NCBI GenBank assembly: GCA_963772965.1 | Contig: CAVYZU010000001.1 | Coordinates: forward strand, 124,001-188,000 | Direction: 5' to 3' | DNA from: AP-15 sp963772965 | GTDB lineage: Bacteria > Pseudomonadota > Alphaproteobacteria > ATCC43930 > CGMCC-115725 | Length of the DNA: 64,000 nt | In this document: positions 1 to 9,184 of the stretch, piece by piece | How positions within the stretch are numbered: position 1 is the first letter of the stretch | Layout of the letters: every line of letters starts with the position of its first letter | Translations under genes and position numbers: made by a program | The notes under the pieces: model-generated | Databases searched by the model: none | What the model was told of the DNA's origin: nothing | The model's input: the letters and a program-made list of their open reading frames with translations, nothing else

Positions 1-35
1 CGAACACATGGGGCGAACACCACAGGGCGAACAAG

Positions 36-464
36 ATGAGCGACTGGAGCAAGGTAACCCGGCCGATACCGGTGCCGAACGAGTGGACGAAACCATTCTG
101 GGAAGCGGCCAAGCGGGGCGTTCTCGAATTGCAACGCTGCCAGAGCTGCGGCCATTTCCAGCACCCGCCCTACGCGACCTGCGTCGAGTGCATCTCGACC
201 GATTTGAAATTCGAGCCGGTGCGTGGCGAGGGCGCGATCTACGCCTACACGATCATGTATCACACCGGCGACAAGCGCTTTGCCTCAGCCGTGCCCTATG
301 CCAGCATCATCGTCGAACTCGACGATGCGCCCGGCGCCCTGCTCGCCGGTAACCTGTTCGAAGCGGACTATACCGAGGCCAAGGTCGGCCGGCGCGTCGA
401 TGTCATCTTCGAGAAGCTCAACGACGACATCACCCTGCCGCAGTTTCGCCTGACGCGCGACTAG
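36..464 (+). CDS. Zn-ribbon / OB-fold (DUF35-type) acyl-CoA-associated protein
   Basis: The 142-residue protein has an N-terminal rubredoxin-like zinc ribbon (CQSCGH near residue 35 and CVEC near residue 50) followed by a small beta-rich OB-fold segment, the standard arrangement of DUF35 proteins. Family members act as acyl-CoA-binding partners of thiolases, and a thiolase-like gene follows on the same strand after about 290 bp, which supports the pairing. The ATG at 36 is used because the zinc-ribbon family normally starts about 30 residues before the first cysteine pair. Length is typical. The specific substrate cannot be read from the sequence. Confidence 0.88.
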   Translation: MSDWSKVTRPIPVPNEWTKPFWEAAKRGVLELQRCQSCGHFQHPPYATCVECISTDLKFEPVRGEGAIYAYTIMYHTGDKRFASAVPYASIIVELDDAPGALLAGNLFEADYTEAKVGRRVDVIFEKLNDDITLPQFRLTRD

Positions 465-513
465 CTGAGTTACAGCCGGTGAATGTATCCCACCGACGTT
501 TTCTTATTAGTCT

Positions 514-630
514 CCCCGGCGAAAGCCGGGGCCCATCGTTGTGCAGGACGAGCCTGTGGTGGCCGCTAACGCGATGTCATGCCTGAAAGCTTTGGAGTGG
601 CGGAGCGGTGGATCCCGGCTTTCGCCGGGA
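514..630. repeat. Pair of intergenic palindromes in opposite orientation
   Basis: CCCCGGC-GAAA-GCCGGGG lies at 514-531. Its inverted relative TCCCGGCTTTCGCCGGGA lies at 613-630, so the two hairpins bracket about 80 bp. Similar cccgc...gcggg motifs recur at 13155, 23484 and 35236, so this is a dispersed intergenic repeat of the REP/short-palindrome sort rather than a gene-specific terminator. Confidence 0.6.
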
Positions 631-673
631 AGACGATCGGAGGGATTTGCCAGCTTCTTTCCGGGGGGCAGTA

Positions 674-735
674 GTAGGGCGGGTGAAACCCGCCATTATT
701 TTCGGGAACGGTCGGCGGGTTAGCACCCGCCCTAC
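674..735. repeat. Inverted repeat GTAGGGCGGGT...ACCCGCCCTAC
   Basis: GTAGGGCGGGT at 674-684 is perfectly reverse-complemented by ACCCGCCCTAC at 725-735, with a second internal complement (gggtgaaaccc). It sits directly upstream of the thiolase gene and is related to the element at 2831-2905. Elements with gtaggg(t/c)gggt termini are widespread small palindromic repeats in bacterial intergenic DNA. Confidence 0.6.
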
Positions 736-750
736 AAAGGGATTGGTGCG

Positions 751-1935
751 ATGTGGGAGAACCGGTGCAAAGTGGCCGTCAGCGGCGTCGGCTTTTCCAA
801 AGTCACGCGCTCGGCAGACATTCCGCTCGCGGCGCATGCGTTGACCGCGGTCAAGGAAGCGGTCGCCGATTCCGGCTTGCAATTGTCCGACATCGATGGT
901 CTCGCGACCTATCCGGAATTGCCCGCGACTGGCCATGCCGAGGTCGACGGTATCTCGATTGTGTCGGTCAACTGCATGATGACGATGCTGAAATTGCCCG
1001 ACCTCAGCTGGCACATCCAGGTCGGCACGACCAATATCGGCGGCGCGGTGCAGCAAGCGGTCAATGCGTTGCTCGCCGGGGTGTGCAAATACGCTGTCGT
1101 GTGGCGGGCGATGCACAATCCGCGCGGCACCTACCAGAACCTGCCCGGCGCCTATGCCCAAGGTGCGGCGCAGTTCACCGCCCCCTATGGCTTTGGCGGG
1201 CCGGGACAAGGCATGGCGGTCGCCTATACCCGCTGGCTCGAGCGCCACAACCAAAACCGCGAGAAAATGGCGACCCTTGCGATCACCCAGCGCCGCCACA
1301 CCCAGCACAATCCGCACGCCTATTTCTACGGCACCGAACTGACGCGCGAGGATTATCTGAACTCGCGCATGGTGGCGTATCCATTCTGCCTCTTCGATTG
1401 CGACATCCCGGTACAGGGGGCGGTCGCGATCGTATTGACCACGGCCGACCGAGCCCGCGATCTAAAGCCGCGGCCAGCCTATCTCGCGGGCTATGGCCAG
1501 CGGCTGCATTTCGAGGTCGCGGGCCGCATCGGCAGCCTTTCGAGCTATATGGCGGGCGGCAGCAGCTCGGCGAAATTGACCTGGGAGCGTTCCGGCTTTG
1601 GCTCGAAAGACGTCGATGTCGCGCAGATCTACGACGGCTTCTCGGCCTCGGTGATCTACGGTCTCGAATCCTACGGCTTTTGCGGCGAGGGCGAGGCGCT
1701 CGATTTTATCCAGGACGGCCGCATCGAGCTCGACGGCGAGTTGCCGCTCAACACCTTTGGCGGCAGCCTCGGCACCGGGCGCATCCACGGCCTGTGGCAC
1801 ATCATCGAAGGCGCCTTGCAGGCCTCGGGCCGCGCCGGCTCGCGCCAGGTCAAGGACGCCAACGTCTCGTTTGTCGGCGCCAGCGCCCCGATCGTTACCG
1901 GCACGACCTTTATCTTCGTCCGCGAACCCTATTGA
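751..1935 (+). CDS. Thiolase family protein (SCP-x / acetyl-CoA acetyltransferase-like)
   Basis: The 394-residue protein has the thiolase fold signature of the lipid-transfer (SCP-x-like) branch: an N-terminal VAVSGVGFSKV strand, a GTTNIGGAVQQAVNAL helix near residue 95, and a C-terminal GGSLGTGRIHGLWHI loop near residue 335. Such proteins join or cleave acyl chains on CoA thioesters, often together with a DUF35 protein as here. The ATG at 751 follows a purine-rich gggattggtgcg. The substrate is unknown. The canonical catalytic cysteine context of degradative thiolases is not obvious, so the exact reaction is left open. Confidence 0.85.
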   Translation: MWENRCKVAVSGVGFSKVTRSADIPLAAHALTAVKEAVADSGLQLSDIDGLATYPELPATGHAEVDGISIVSVNCMMTMLKLPDLSWHIQVGTTNIGGAVQQAVNALLAGVCKYAVVWRAMHNPRGTYQNLPGAYAQGAAQFTAPYGFGGPGQGMAVAYTRWLERHNQNREKMATLAITQRRHTQHNPHAYFYGTELTREDYLNSRMVAYPFCLFDCDIPVQGAVAIVLTTADRARDLKPRPAYLAGYGQRLHFEVAGRIGSLSSYMAGGSSSAKLTWERSGFGSKDVDVAQIYDGFSASVIYGLESYGFCGEGEALDFIQDGRIELDGELPLNTFGGSLGTGRIHGLWHIIEGALQASGRAGSRQVKDANVSFVGASAPIVTGTTFIFVREPY

Positions 1936-2140
1936 CGAAATTCGGTTCGAGTTGGAGCCGCAACCTAAGCGCCCTCCCGCGGGCTTGACCCGCGGGTCCA
2001 CGTCTTTGGTGCCGATCGCTCTCTACCGAAGTCGTGGATGACCGGGTCAAGCCCGGTCAAGGCGTTAAATGGCAAAATTTGACAGATGCTGCGCCCCGGC
2101 TAGCACCCGGTAAACCCGCGGTCGCTGCGGACTATCAGGC

Positions 2141-2560
2141 TCACGGGGCGGGGTAGCACGCGCCGTTGTAATAGGTGTATCCCGGGCTGCAGGCCGGCGC
2201 TGGGACAGCCGCGACCGCCCCCGGCGGGGTCGTCAACGCATTGGCGGTGCCGGCAACCGCTCCGGTCGCGGTCCCGAGCGCGCCGCCGACGATGGCGCCC
2301 ACCGGACCGGCTGCCGCCTCGCCGCTCGCCGCCCCGGCCGCACCCCCGGCCGCCGCACCCGACACCGGACCCGTCGGAGTCCGGTACGCCGGATATGCCG
2401 GATAGGCGGGTGCCGGCACCGGCGCCGGGGCCGCCATCGGCTGGCAGACGCCGCCGACATAGGTGTAGCCCGCCGGGCAGGTATATTGCGCCATCGCCGC
2501 AGTCGACGTCCCCGCTGCCAGCGCGACGGCGATCGCAAGAGTCTTGAGCCTGGTCGGCAT
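2141..2560 (-). CDS. Small secreted Ala/Pro/Gly-rich protein of unknown function
   Basis: Starting at the ATG at 2560, which has GAGGAG six bases upstream, gives about 139 residues. A signal peptide (MPTRLKTLAIAVALAAGTST, cleavage near AMAQ) is followed by two similar Cys-containing motifs, YTCPAGYTYVGGVCQP at the N-end and CSPGYTYYNGACYP at the C-end. These flank a proline-rich stretch and a glycine/alanine-rich hydrophobic segment (GAIVGGALGTATGAVAG) that resembles a glycine-zipper. The paired C-x-GYTY-x-G-x-C-x-P motifs suggest disulphide-bonded surface modules. An envelope location is likely; the function is unknown. Confidence 0.7.
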   Translation of the reverse strand: MPTRLKTLAIAVALAAGTSTAAMAQYTCPAGYTYVGGVCQPMAAPAPVPAPAYPAYPAYRTPTGPVSGAAAGGAAGAASGEAAAGPVGAIVGGALGTATGAVAGTANALTTPPGAVAAVPAPACSPGYTYYNGACYPAP

Positions 2561-2566
2561 CGTCAT

Positions 2567-3084
2567 CTCCTCGAATACGCGAAAGCGGCGAAGCACCGCC
2601 TCTGCAATTCAACAGCATCCGATCCAACCGCGTTCCGCGCACAGTGAAACCCCGCTTCTCGCCCCGTCCGCCATGTGATTCCGCCAACCGCAGCCCCGAC
2701 CATCCATCGCGAGCGCACGTCGATTGCATCCGCACCCGGCCAAACCAGCGCAACGGCCTGCCCGGCCAGCCGGGCCCAAGCCCGCATGAAACTCAAATCG
2801 AGCGATGCCGCGTTGTGGGCCCTCGTAATCGTAGGGTGGGTCGACCGGAGCGAACCCCACCATCCGCAAGAGCGATGGGTTTCGCCGACGCTCAACCCAT
2901 CCTACTTACTACTTACTGAGCTTGGTGCCTCCGCCGTTAGGGCCTCGACGCAAACGACCGCGATAACATCGCGGCATCTCGCCTGCTTATCACGTTAGTC
3001 AGATGCCGCCCGCCGCGCATTAGTTGCAGCCTGGTTCGAATTGGAAGAAAGCCATCGCTGGAAATTAATTTCGGCTCGCCGGTT
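2567..3084. other. Gene-free stretch with one dispersed repeat
   Basis: No coding frame here has convincing composition. The only structure seen is the inverted repeat at 2831-2905. The rest appears to be the divergent upstream region of the small secreted protein and the downstream flank of transketolase. Confidence 0.5.
2831..2905. repeat. Inverted repeat GTAGGGTGGGT...ACCCATCCTAC
   Basis: GTAGGGTGGGT at 2831-2841 is matched by ACCCATCCTAC at 2895-2905 with one mismatch, and a second inner complement (gaaccccacc / gatgggtttcg) lies inside. This is the same family of small palindromic element as at 674-735. Confidence 0.6.
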
Positions 3085-5166
3085 CTATCCGGCTTTGTGG
3101 CCCCGGATCAGGGATTTGGCAGCTTTGACAACGTGTTCCGCGGTGAAGCCCAGCTCACGCATCACGATCTCACCGGGCGCCGACGCACCGAAGCGATCCA
3201 GCCCAATAATTGCGCCTTCGAGGCCCACGTACCGCTCCCATCCGAGCGTGGAGCCTGCCTCGATGCTGACTCGCGCCTTGACGCCAGGAGGAAGAACCGT
3301 GTCCCTGTAGGATTGCGGTTGCGACTGAAACAAATCCCACGACGGCATCGAGACGACCCGGCTTGCAATTCCTTCGCGCGTCAGTTGGTTGTGCGCTTCT
3401 AGCGCAACCGACACTTCGGAACCGGTAGCGATCAGGATAACGGTCGGCGACCCCGTAGCGCAGTCGCTGAGGACATACGCTCCTTTCGCCACTCCCGAAG
3501 CCGGCGCCAGCGTTGAGCGGTCCAGAGTGGGTAATCTCTGGCGCGTAAGCACAAGTCCTACCGGCCCCGAGGTGTGCGCAGCCGCGATCTTCCACGCCTC
3601 CACGGTCTCGTTGGCATCCGCCGGGCGTAGCAAGATCAGACCAGGAAGCGCGCGAAGACTTGCCAGTTGTTCCACCGGCTGATGCGTAGGTCCGTCCTCG
3701 CCCAATGCGATGCTGTCGTGGGTCCATACATAGATGACGTGGGCTTTGCTCAAGGCCGCCAGTCTGATGCTTGGCCGCATGTAGTCGGAAAACGTAAAGA
3801 AGGTGGCTGCGAAAGGCAGGATGCCGCCATGCAGGGCCATGCCCGTGGCAATCCCGGCCATCGCGTGCTCGCGAATGCCGAAATGAATATTCCGCCCGGC
3901 ATATCCGGTCGGACCGCCTACCAGTCCCTGGGTCGGCGGCGCACCCTCGGAAGGCTTAAACAGCGGACTCTCGAAGTCGCCGTGTCCCTTGAGCGCGGTG
4001 CGCGTGGACGGATCGAGGTCGCCCGAGCCGCCAATCAGGTTAGGTACGACATCGGCCAGCGCGGTGATAGCTTTCTGTCCGGCGTCGCGGGTCGCCATCG
4101 CGCCGTCCGCCGGCGTGAAGCGGGGAAGTCCCGCTTCCCATCCTTTCGGCAATTCACCGGCGAGTACCTGCCGAAACTTCCCGGCTGCCTCTGGGTCGAC
4201 AGCGCCCAACGCGTCCACCCGTCGATTCCATTGAGTCTCCAACTCGCGCCCTTGCTCGACCGCCTTGCGAAACTGGGCCAGGGCTTCGTCAGGGATGTAG
4301 AAAACCTTGTCTTCTGGCCATCCCAGCGCGCGTTTGGTTAACCGGACCTCCTCGACGCCCAAGGGCTCGCCGTGCGCCTGAAAAGTGTCATGCTTATGCG
4401 GACTGCCATAGCCGATATGCGTGCGCGCCACGATCAGCGACGGCCGGTCATCGATCGCCTTTGCCTTGGTTAGGGCAGCATCGACCGCGGCTGTATCCTG
4501 CCCGTCGATATGCTCCACATGCCATCCATAGGCCTGGAATCGCGCGCCGACATCTTCGGTGAAAGTCACATCGGCGCTGGCCGAGAGCGTTATCTGGTTG
4601 GCGTCGTAGAGCACGATCAATCGTCCGAGCCGAAACTGACCCGCTATCGAGGCGGCCTCCGCCGCGACACCTTCCATCATGTCGCCGTCACTAGCGATCA
4701 CATACGTGTAGTGATTCACCACTTCATGGCCCGACCGATTGAAGGTGGCGGCCAGCCAACGCTCCGCGATTGCGAATCCCACCGCGTTTCCAACACCTTG
4801 ACCCAACGGACCCGTCGTAACTTCCGCACCTGGCACCACGCCATACTCGGGATGCCCCGGGGTACGGCTGCCCCATCGGCGAAATTGCTGTATATCAGCC
4901 ATCGTAAGGTCGTAACCGGTGAGGAACAGCAGGCTGTAGAGCAGCATGCTGGCATGCCCGGCGGACAGCACAAAACGATCGCGATCGGGCCATTTGGGGT
5001 TGGTGGGATTGTGCCGCAGATGGCGCGTCCACAAGACGTAGGCCATCGGCGCCGCGCCCAACGGCGTCCCCGGATGTCCCGAGTTCGCTTTCTGGACTGC
5101 GTCGATCGACAGCGTCCGGATGGTGTTGATGCAAAGTTCGTCGATTGGCTGAAACGTCGAACTCAT
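3085..5166 (-). CDS. tkt: Transketolase
   Basis: This thiamine-diphosphate enzyme exchanges two-carbon units in the pentose phosphate pathway. The 693-residue length is normal for the family. The N-terminal TPP domain carries the RTLSIDAVQKANSGHPG opening, GPLGQGVGNAVG, and the GDG motif (SDGDMMEGVAAEA) ending in DAN. The pyrimidine domain has GIREHAMAGIATGMALHGG, and the C-terminal domain has IATGSEV. The start is set at the ATG at 5166 with GGAGGAG just upstream; a longer open frame upstream (to 5340) has no family resemblance. It is separated by about 540 bp from the divergent cytochrome bd operon. Confidence 0.97.
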   Translation of the reverse strand: MSSTFQPIDELCINTIRTLSIDAVQKANSGHPGTPLGAAPMAYVLWTRHLRHNPTNPKWPDRDRFVLSAGHASMLLYSLLFLTGYDLTMADIQQFRRWGSRTPGHPEYGVVPGAEVTTGPLGQGVGNAVGFAIAERWLAATFNRSGHEVVNHYTYVIASDGDMMEGVAAEAASIAGQFRLGRLIVLYDANQITLSASADVTFTEDVGARFQAYGWHVEHIDGQDTAAVDAALTKAKAIDDRPSLIVARTHIGYGSPHKHDTFQAHGEPLGVEEVRLTKRALGWPEDKVFYIPDEALAQFRKAVEQGRELETQWNRRVDALGAVDPEAAGKFRQVLAGELPKGWEAGLPRFTPADGAMATRDAGQKAITALADVVPNLIGGSGDLDPSTRTALKGHGDFESPLFKPSEGAPPTQGLVGGPTGYAGRNIHFGIREHAMAGIATGMALHGGILPFAATFFTFSDYMRPSIRLAALSKAHVIYVWTHDSIALGEDGPTHQPVEQLASLRALPGLILLRPADANETVEAWKIAAAHTSGPVGLVLTRQRLPTLDRSTLAPASGVAKGAYVLSDCATGSPTVILIATGSEVSVALEAHNQLTREGIASRVVSMPSWDLFQSQPQSYRDTVLPPGVKARVSIEAGSTLGWERYVGLEGAIIGLDRFGASAPGEIVMRELGFTAEHVVKAAKSLIRGHKAG

Positions 5167-5711
5167 GGCTCCTCCGGATTGCCCCAACCTAAAAGCGAAT
5201 GAATATTTGCAACGAGAGCACAACTCCACCCTACCCTCTCCCTTTGTGTATAGGAAGAGGGCAAGGAAGGGTTTGTGATTCTTAACACCAAATTTGGCTG
5301 TGGTGCGAGTCCAGCGGGAGCGCCTCGACCGAGGCGCCACGCTCGTAATGCGGATTGATGGTGATCAGGAGCTCGGAAAAAGCGCCGGCTCGCGCAGATA
5401 GCGTCAACCTGGTCCGGGTATCCTGTGCACGGATTTGGGTGCGAGCAAAGCGCCGGCAGTCCGCGACGAGCGTGCGATCCAGGTCAAAGACATGCGCTGA
5501 AAGTACGGGAGGATTTACCGTCTCAAATGGCGCGTAATCTGAGGATAGACCAATATTGTCAAAGGTGAACTGGCCGAGATTTTTATCTGTCGGGCCAACG
5601 GCACCCGTCGCGCGCGAAGCGTGTTGCCATGTACGCCCAAAACCCAGACGATGGCGCTCGCCTGCGAGTGAATCTGGGGAATGTTGGCTGATACAGGGAG
5701 GGTAAGTTCTA
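5167..5711. other. Divergent intergenic region between transketolase and bd oxidase
   Basis: This stretch of about 545 bp should hold the promoters for both divergent units. A minus-strand open frame (5282-5791) runs through it but overlaps the 5' end of cydA, has no recognisable motif and no good ribosome site, so I do not call it. No FNR-type palindrome is obvious. It may be decayed coding DNA. Confidence 0.4.
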
Positions 5712-7110
5712 GTGACGCTCGATCCGCTCCTGCTTTCACGAATCCAGTTCGCCTGGGTTATCGGCTGGCACATCCTGTTGCCGGCCTTCACCGTCGGCGC
5801 CGCATCCTACATCGCGCTGCTCGAAGGGCTGCATCTGGCCACTGGACGCGGCGTCTACCTCCAGGTCTCGAATTTCTGGATTCGGATCTTCGCGGTCGCT
5901 TTCGGCATGGGGGTGGTGACCGGAATCGTGATGCCCTTCCAGTTCGGCACCAATTGGAGTGGCCTATCCGATGCCGCAGGAAACATCATCGGCCCATCCC
6001 TGGCCTATGAGGGGTTGACGGCTTTCTTTCTCGAGGCGGCGTTCCTTGGCGTGTTGCTGTTCGGCCGCGCCTTGGTGCCGCCCTGGGCGCATTTTATCGC
6101 TGCCATGATGGTCGCGCTCGGTGCGCTTTTTTCCTCTTTCTGGATCCTCGCAGCAAACAGTTGGATGCAGACGCCGGTCGGCTACACCATCGTCGACGGC
6201 CGCTTCTATCCGATGGATTGGCTGCAGATCATCTTCAGCCCGTCCTTCCCCTACAGGTTCGCCCACACTGTTGTTGCCTTCTATGTGACCACCGGGTTCG
6301 TCGTGCTAGGCGTCGGAGCATATACGATCAGGCGCGGCCTGTTTCACGATGAGGGACGGGTCATGATGACGACAGCCCTCTCGCTGCTGATCGTGCTCGT
6401 GCCGTTGCAGATGTTTATCGGCGATCAGCATGGCCTCAATACCCGCCGGTATCAGCCGGCCAAGCTCGCCGGGATCGAGGCACTCTGGAACACCGGTTCC
6501 GAACTGCCGCTGACTCTGTTCGCGCTACCCGATCCAGAGTGGCGAGCGAAACAATTATGCGATCGAGGTGCCCTATCTCGGCAGTCTGATCCTGACGCAT
6601 TCACTCTATGGCACCGTGCGGGGCCTCAAGGATTTTCCCGCCGACCAGCGGCCGCCGGTCACGATCATCTTTTTCACCTTCCGCATCATGGTCGGGCTGG
6701 CGATCCTGATGCTGATCCAGGTGGTGGTCGGCTGGTGGTTGCGCCTTCGCGGCGGTCTGTTCGACCGCGGGTGGTACCTTCGCGCCTGCCAGCTGGCGAT
6801 CCCGATCGGCTTTCTCGCGGTCCTCGCCGGCTGGACGACCACGGAAGTGGGCCGACAGCCTTGGACCGTTTATGGCCTGCTGCGAACCGCGAAGTCGGTC
6901 ACACCGTCGCTCACCGGGCGCGACGTTCTCGTGTCGCTGCTCTGCTACGCCATCGCCTATCTCTTTGTCTACCCGACCGGCGTGATCTTCATGCTCGGCC
7001 TGGTGCGCAAAGGCCCCGGAGAAGCGGCGCCAGCGCCGGTCGAGGCGGGGCGTCCGCAGATGCCGGTGCGCAGACTACCCTCGCCGCCGCAATCCGAGGA
7101 AGTCCGATGA
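5712..7110 (+). pseudogene. cydA: Cytochrome bd-type (cyanide-insensitive) quinol oxidase subunit I, with one frameshift
   Basis: Subunit I binds quinol and the heme b558/b595/d sites of the terminal oxidase. Visible features are SRIQFAWVIGWHILLPAF at the N-terminus with the first heme-ligand His, the GDQHGLNT loop, a short Q-loop typical of the cyanide-insensitive (CioA) class, and the GRQPW motif near the C-end. The frame breaks after LFALPDPE, near 6545. One surplus base (about gagTggcg) shifts the frame. Dropping it gives DPEGERNNYAIEVPYLGS, the expected continuation, and the protein then runs to the TGA at 7108-7110 (about 465 residues). The stop overlaps the cydB start in ATGA. The extra base may be a sequencing error. 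Confidence 0.88.
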
Positions 7111-8120
7111 CCGAGCCCGCCCTCAGTTTCGTCGGTGTGTGGACGGCGCTCATTGCCTTGGGCGTGATCCTCTACGTCCTGCTCGATGGCTTCGACCTCG
7201 GCGTCGGCATGCTGCATGGCTTTGCCCATGACGCGGCCGATCGGGAGGTGATCATGAACACGATCGCGCCGATCTGGGACGGCAACGAGACCTGGCTGGT
7301 GTTTTGCGGCGTCGCCCTCCTCTCGGCGTTTCCGCTGGCTTTTGCCATCATCATACCGGCCGTATACTTTCCGATCCTGGTGATGCTGATCGCGCTCGTC
7401 TTCCGCGGCGTCGCCTTCGAGTTTCGCTTCGAGGATCGCGTCCGCCGCGCCTTTTGGGACCGCGCCTTTCAGGTCGGTTCGTTTGTCGCGGTTTTCGCGC
7501 AGGGCGTGGTGCTCGGCGCCTTTATTCAGGGCTTCCGGGTCGAGGGGCGGGTGTTCAGCGGCACCTCCGTCGATTTCCTGACGCCGTTCTCGATCCTGAC
7601 TGGTGTGGCGCTGCTCTTTGGTTACGGGCTGCTCGGCGCCGGATGGCTGATCATCAAGACCGAGGGCGCGCTGCAGGATTGGGCGCGACGCCAGGGCCGG
7701 ATATGTCTGATCGGGGTCGTCATCGGCATCGCCGTCGTCAGCTTGTGGACGCCGCTGATGGAGCACCGAATCGCCGAGCGCTGGTTCTCGCTGCCCAATA
7801 TCCTGTTTCTTTGGCCGGTGCCGATCGCCACTCTGGCGGTTGTCGTCTGGGCCTGGCGGGCGCTCTCCGGGGCGGTTGACGCAGCACCCTTTATCGCCGC
7901 GATCCTGCTGTTCCTGCTGGCCTATCTTGGCGTCGCGATCAGCTTGTGGCCGATGATCGTCCCCTACCATTTCACACTATGGGAGGCGGCGTCGCCGCCG
8001 AGCACGCAGGCCTTCCTACTGGTCGGCGCGTTGTTCCTGCTCCCGATCATTCTGATGTATTCGGGCTGGTCGTACTGGGTGTTCCGCGGAAAAGCGCGCC
8101 GGGACATCGGTTACCACTGA
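7107..8120 (+). CDS. cydB: Cytochrome bd-type quinol oxidase subunit II
   Basis: The 337-residue polytopic membrane protein pairs with subunit I in the bd oxidase complex. Hallmarks are LYVLLDGFDLGVGMLHGF at the N-terminus, IAPIWDGNETWLVFCG, and PLAFAIIIPAVYFPILVM, followed by several hydrophobic spans. The start overlaps the cydA stop (ATGA), so translation is coupled. Because of the cydA frameshift, the cydA upstream frame happens to run open into cydB. That produces an apparent 802-residue fusion, which is not a real fused protein. No CydX-like small subunit is visible downstream, as is usual for the Cio class. Confidence 0.95.
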   Translation: MTEPALSFVGVWTALIALGVILYVLLDGFDLGVGMLHGFAHDAADREVIMNTIAPIWDGNETWLVFCGVALLSAFPLAFAIIIPAVYFPILVMLIALVFRGVAFEFRFEDRVRRAFWDRAFQVGSFVAVFAQGVVLGAFIQGFRVEGRVFSGTSVDFLTPFSILTGVALLFGYGLLGAGWLIIKTEGALQDWARRQGRICLIGVVIGIAVVSLWTPLMEHRIAERWFSLPNILFLWPVPIATLAVVVWAWRALSGAVDAAPFIAAILLFLLAYLGVAISLWPMIVPYHFTLWEAASPPSTQAFLLVGALFLLPIILMYSGWSYWVFRGKARRDIGYH

Positions 8121-8232
8121 GGTCTCCTGCGCCGGCGCATTTCCATTGAGGAGCTGGCGGCGGTCATTGTGCGTGCCCGTGAGCTTCTCGCGGTAACATC
8201 TTCGGACAGCCTGCGCCGCGTAGCTGCTCAAG
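8121..8232. other. Left flank of the IS1634 pile
   Basis: Between cydB and the first IS copy, the plus strand reads as an open stretch (RRRISIEELAAVIVRAREL...) with coding-like composition but no start codon or recognisable family. It ends in TCAAG at the IS border. It is probably the remnant of a gene truncated by the IS cluster. Confidence 0.35.
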
Positions 8233-9184
8233 CCCAACTTCCTCAGTTTGGAGTAAATCGCTCGCTGGAAGCCGCGGAAACGCTAGGGATACGACCGGGC
8301 ACGCCAAGGTGTGGTGCTAAATCGGCCAGACGATTGCAATAGATATTGAGGAATTTGCTTGCGGCGGCCCAGAGAATCGTGGTGCTGGTACCGGAGAACA
8401 AAGGTGCCGCGCCATATTTGTCCGCGTCAAGAAGATTGGAGCCTACGAATACCTCTACCTCGTCGAGAACGCGCGCGAGGGCGGCCGCCACGTGCAGCGC
8501 GTCATCAAGGCGCTCGGCCGGCGCGATGAAGTTGAGGCCTCGGGGCTGATCGATGGGCTGATCGCCTCGGCGGCGCGCCATTCGCGCCGCTCGATCGTGT
8601 TGTCGAGTTTTTATCGCGGCGAATTGCCGGAGCTGCACCGCCTCAGCATCGGACCTGATCTGGTGTTCGGCTGGCTGTGGGCGGAAACAGGATGCCGCGA
8701 CGTGCTCAAGAGCCTCGTCTCCGACCGGCGCTTTTCCTTTGATGTCGAGCGCGCCGTCTATCTCACGGTGCTGCACCGGCTGATGATCTCGGGCTCCGAC
8801 CGCCATGCCAGCGACTGGCTGAGCCGGGTACGTGTGCCGGGCACCGATGGGCTCGATCTCGACCACGCCTATAAGGCGATGGCCTGGCTTGGCGAAGTCG
8901 ACGCGGCCGGCCGCAGCACCGCCGAGGCCATCGAGGAGGCACTCTATCACCACCGCCAGCCGCTGTTCGGCGCCGTTTCGATCGCGTTTTTCGACACCAC
9001 CAGTTTATGGTTCGAGGGGGCCGGCGGCGAGAGCCTAGGCCAGTACGGCCACTCCAAAGACTATCGCGGTCACCTGAAGCAGGTCGTGCTCGGCATCGTG
9101 CTTGACGACGCCGACCGGCCGATCGCGTCCTTTGTGATGCCCGGCAACACGGCCGACGTGACGCTGTTGTTGCCAGTAGTCAAA
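8233..9184. mobile_element. IS1634-type element, copy 1, 3' part missing
   Basis: The left inverted repeat CCCAACTTCCTCAGTTTG starts at 8233, and the sequence matches copies 2 and 3 up to the point where copy 2 begins (9185). The right part of this copy is absent. The left flank is TCAAG. The junction with copy 2 is TCAAA, which is an internal site of the element itself, so copy 2 (or its ancestor) inserted into this copy. Confidence 0.85.
8492..9184 (+). pseudogene. IS1634-type transposase, 3'-truncated
   Basis: The N-terminal half of the transposase (MQRVIKALGRRDEVEASG... to TLLLPVVK) is identical to the intact copies, then is cut by the start of the next IS. It retains only the first catalytic Asp (FFDTTSLWF). 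Coding similarity (FVRVKKIGAYEYLYLVEN) extends upstream to about 8414 in the same frame, but no ATG, GTG or TTG precedes it; the family start position has ATA instead. GTG at 8492 is the first ordinary start. Confidence 0.8.

Noticed and set aside
5282..5791. Minus-strand open frame upstream of cydA
   Set aside because: Overlaps the cydA 5' end, has no family motif and no ribosome site.
5712..8120. Apparent single 802-residue CydA-CydB fusion
   Set aside because: The middle 190 residues make no sense as CydA; the true continuation is in the next frame and cydB has its own ATGA-overlapping start.
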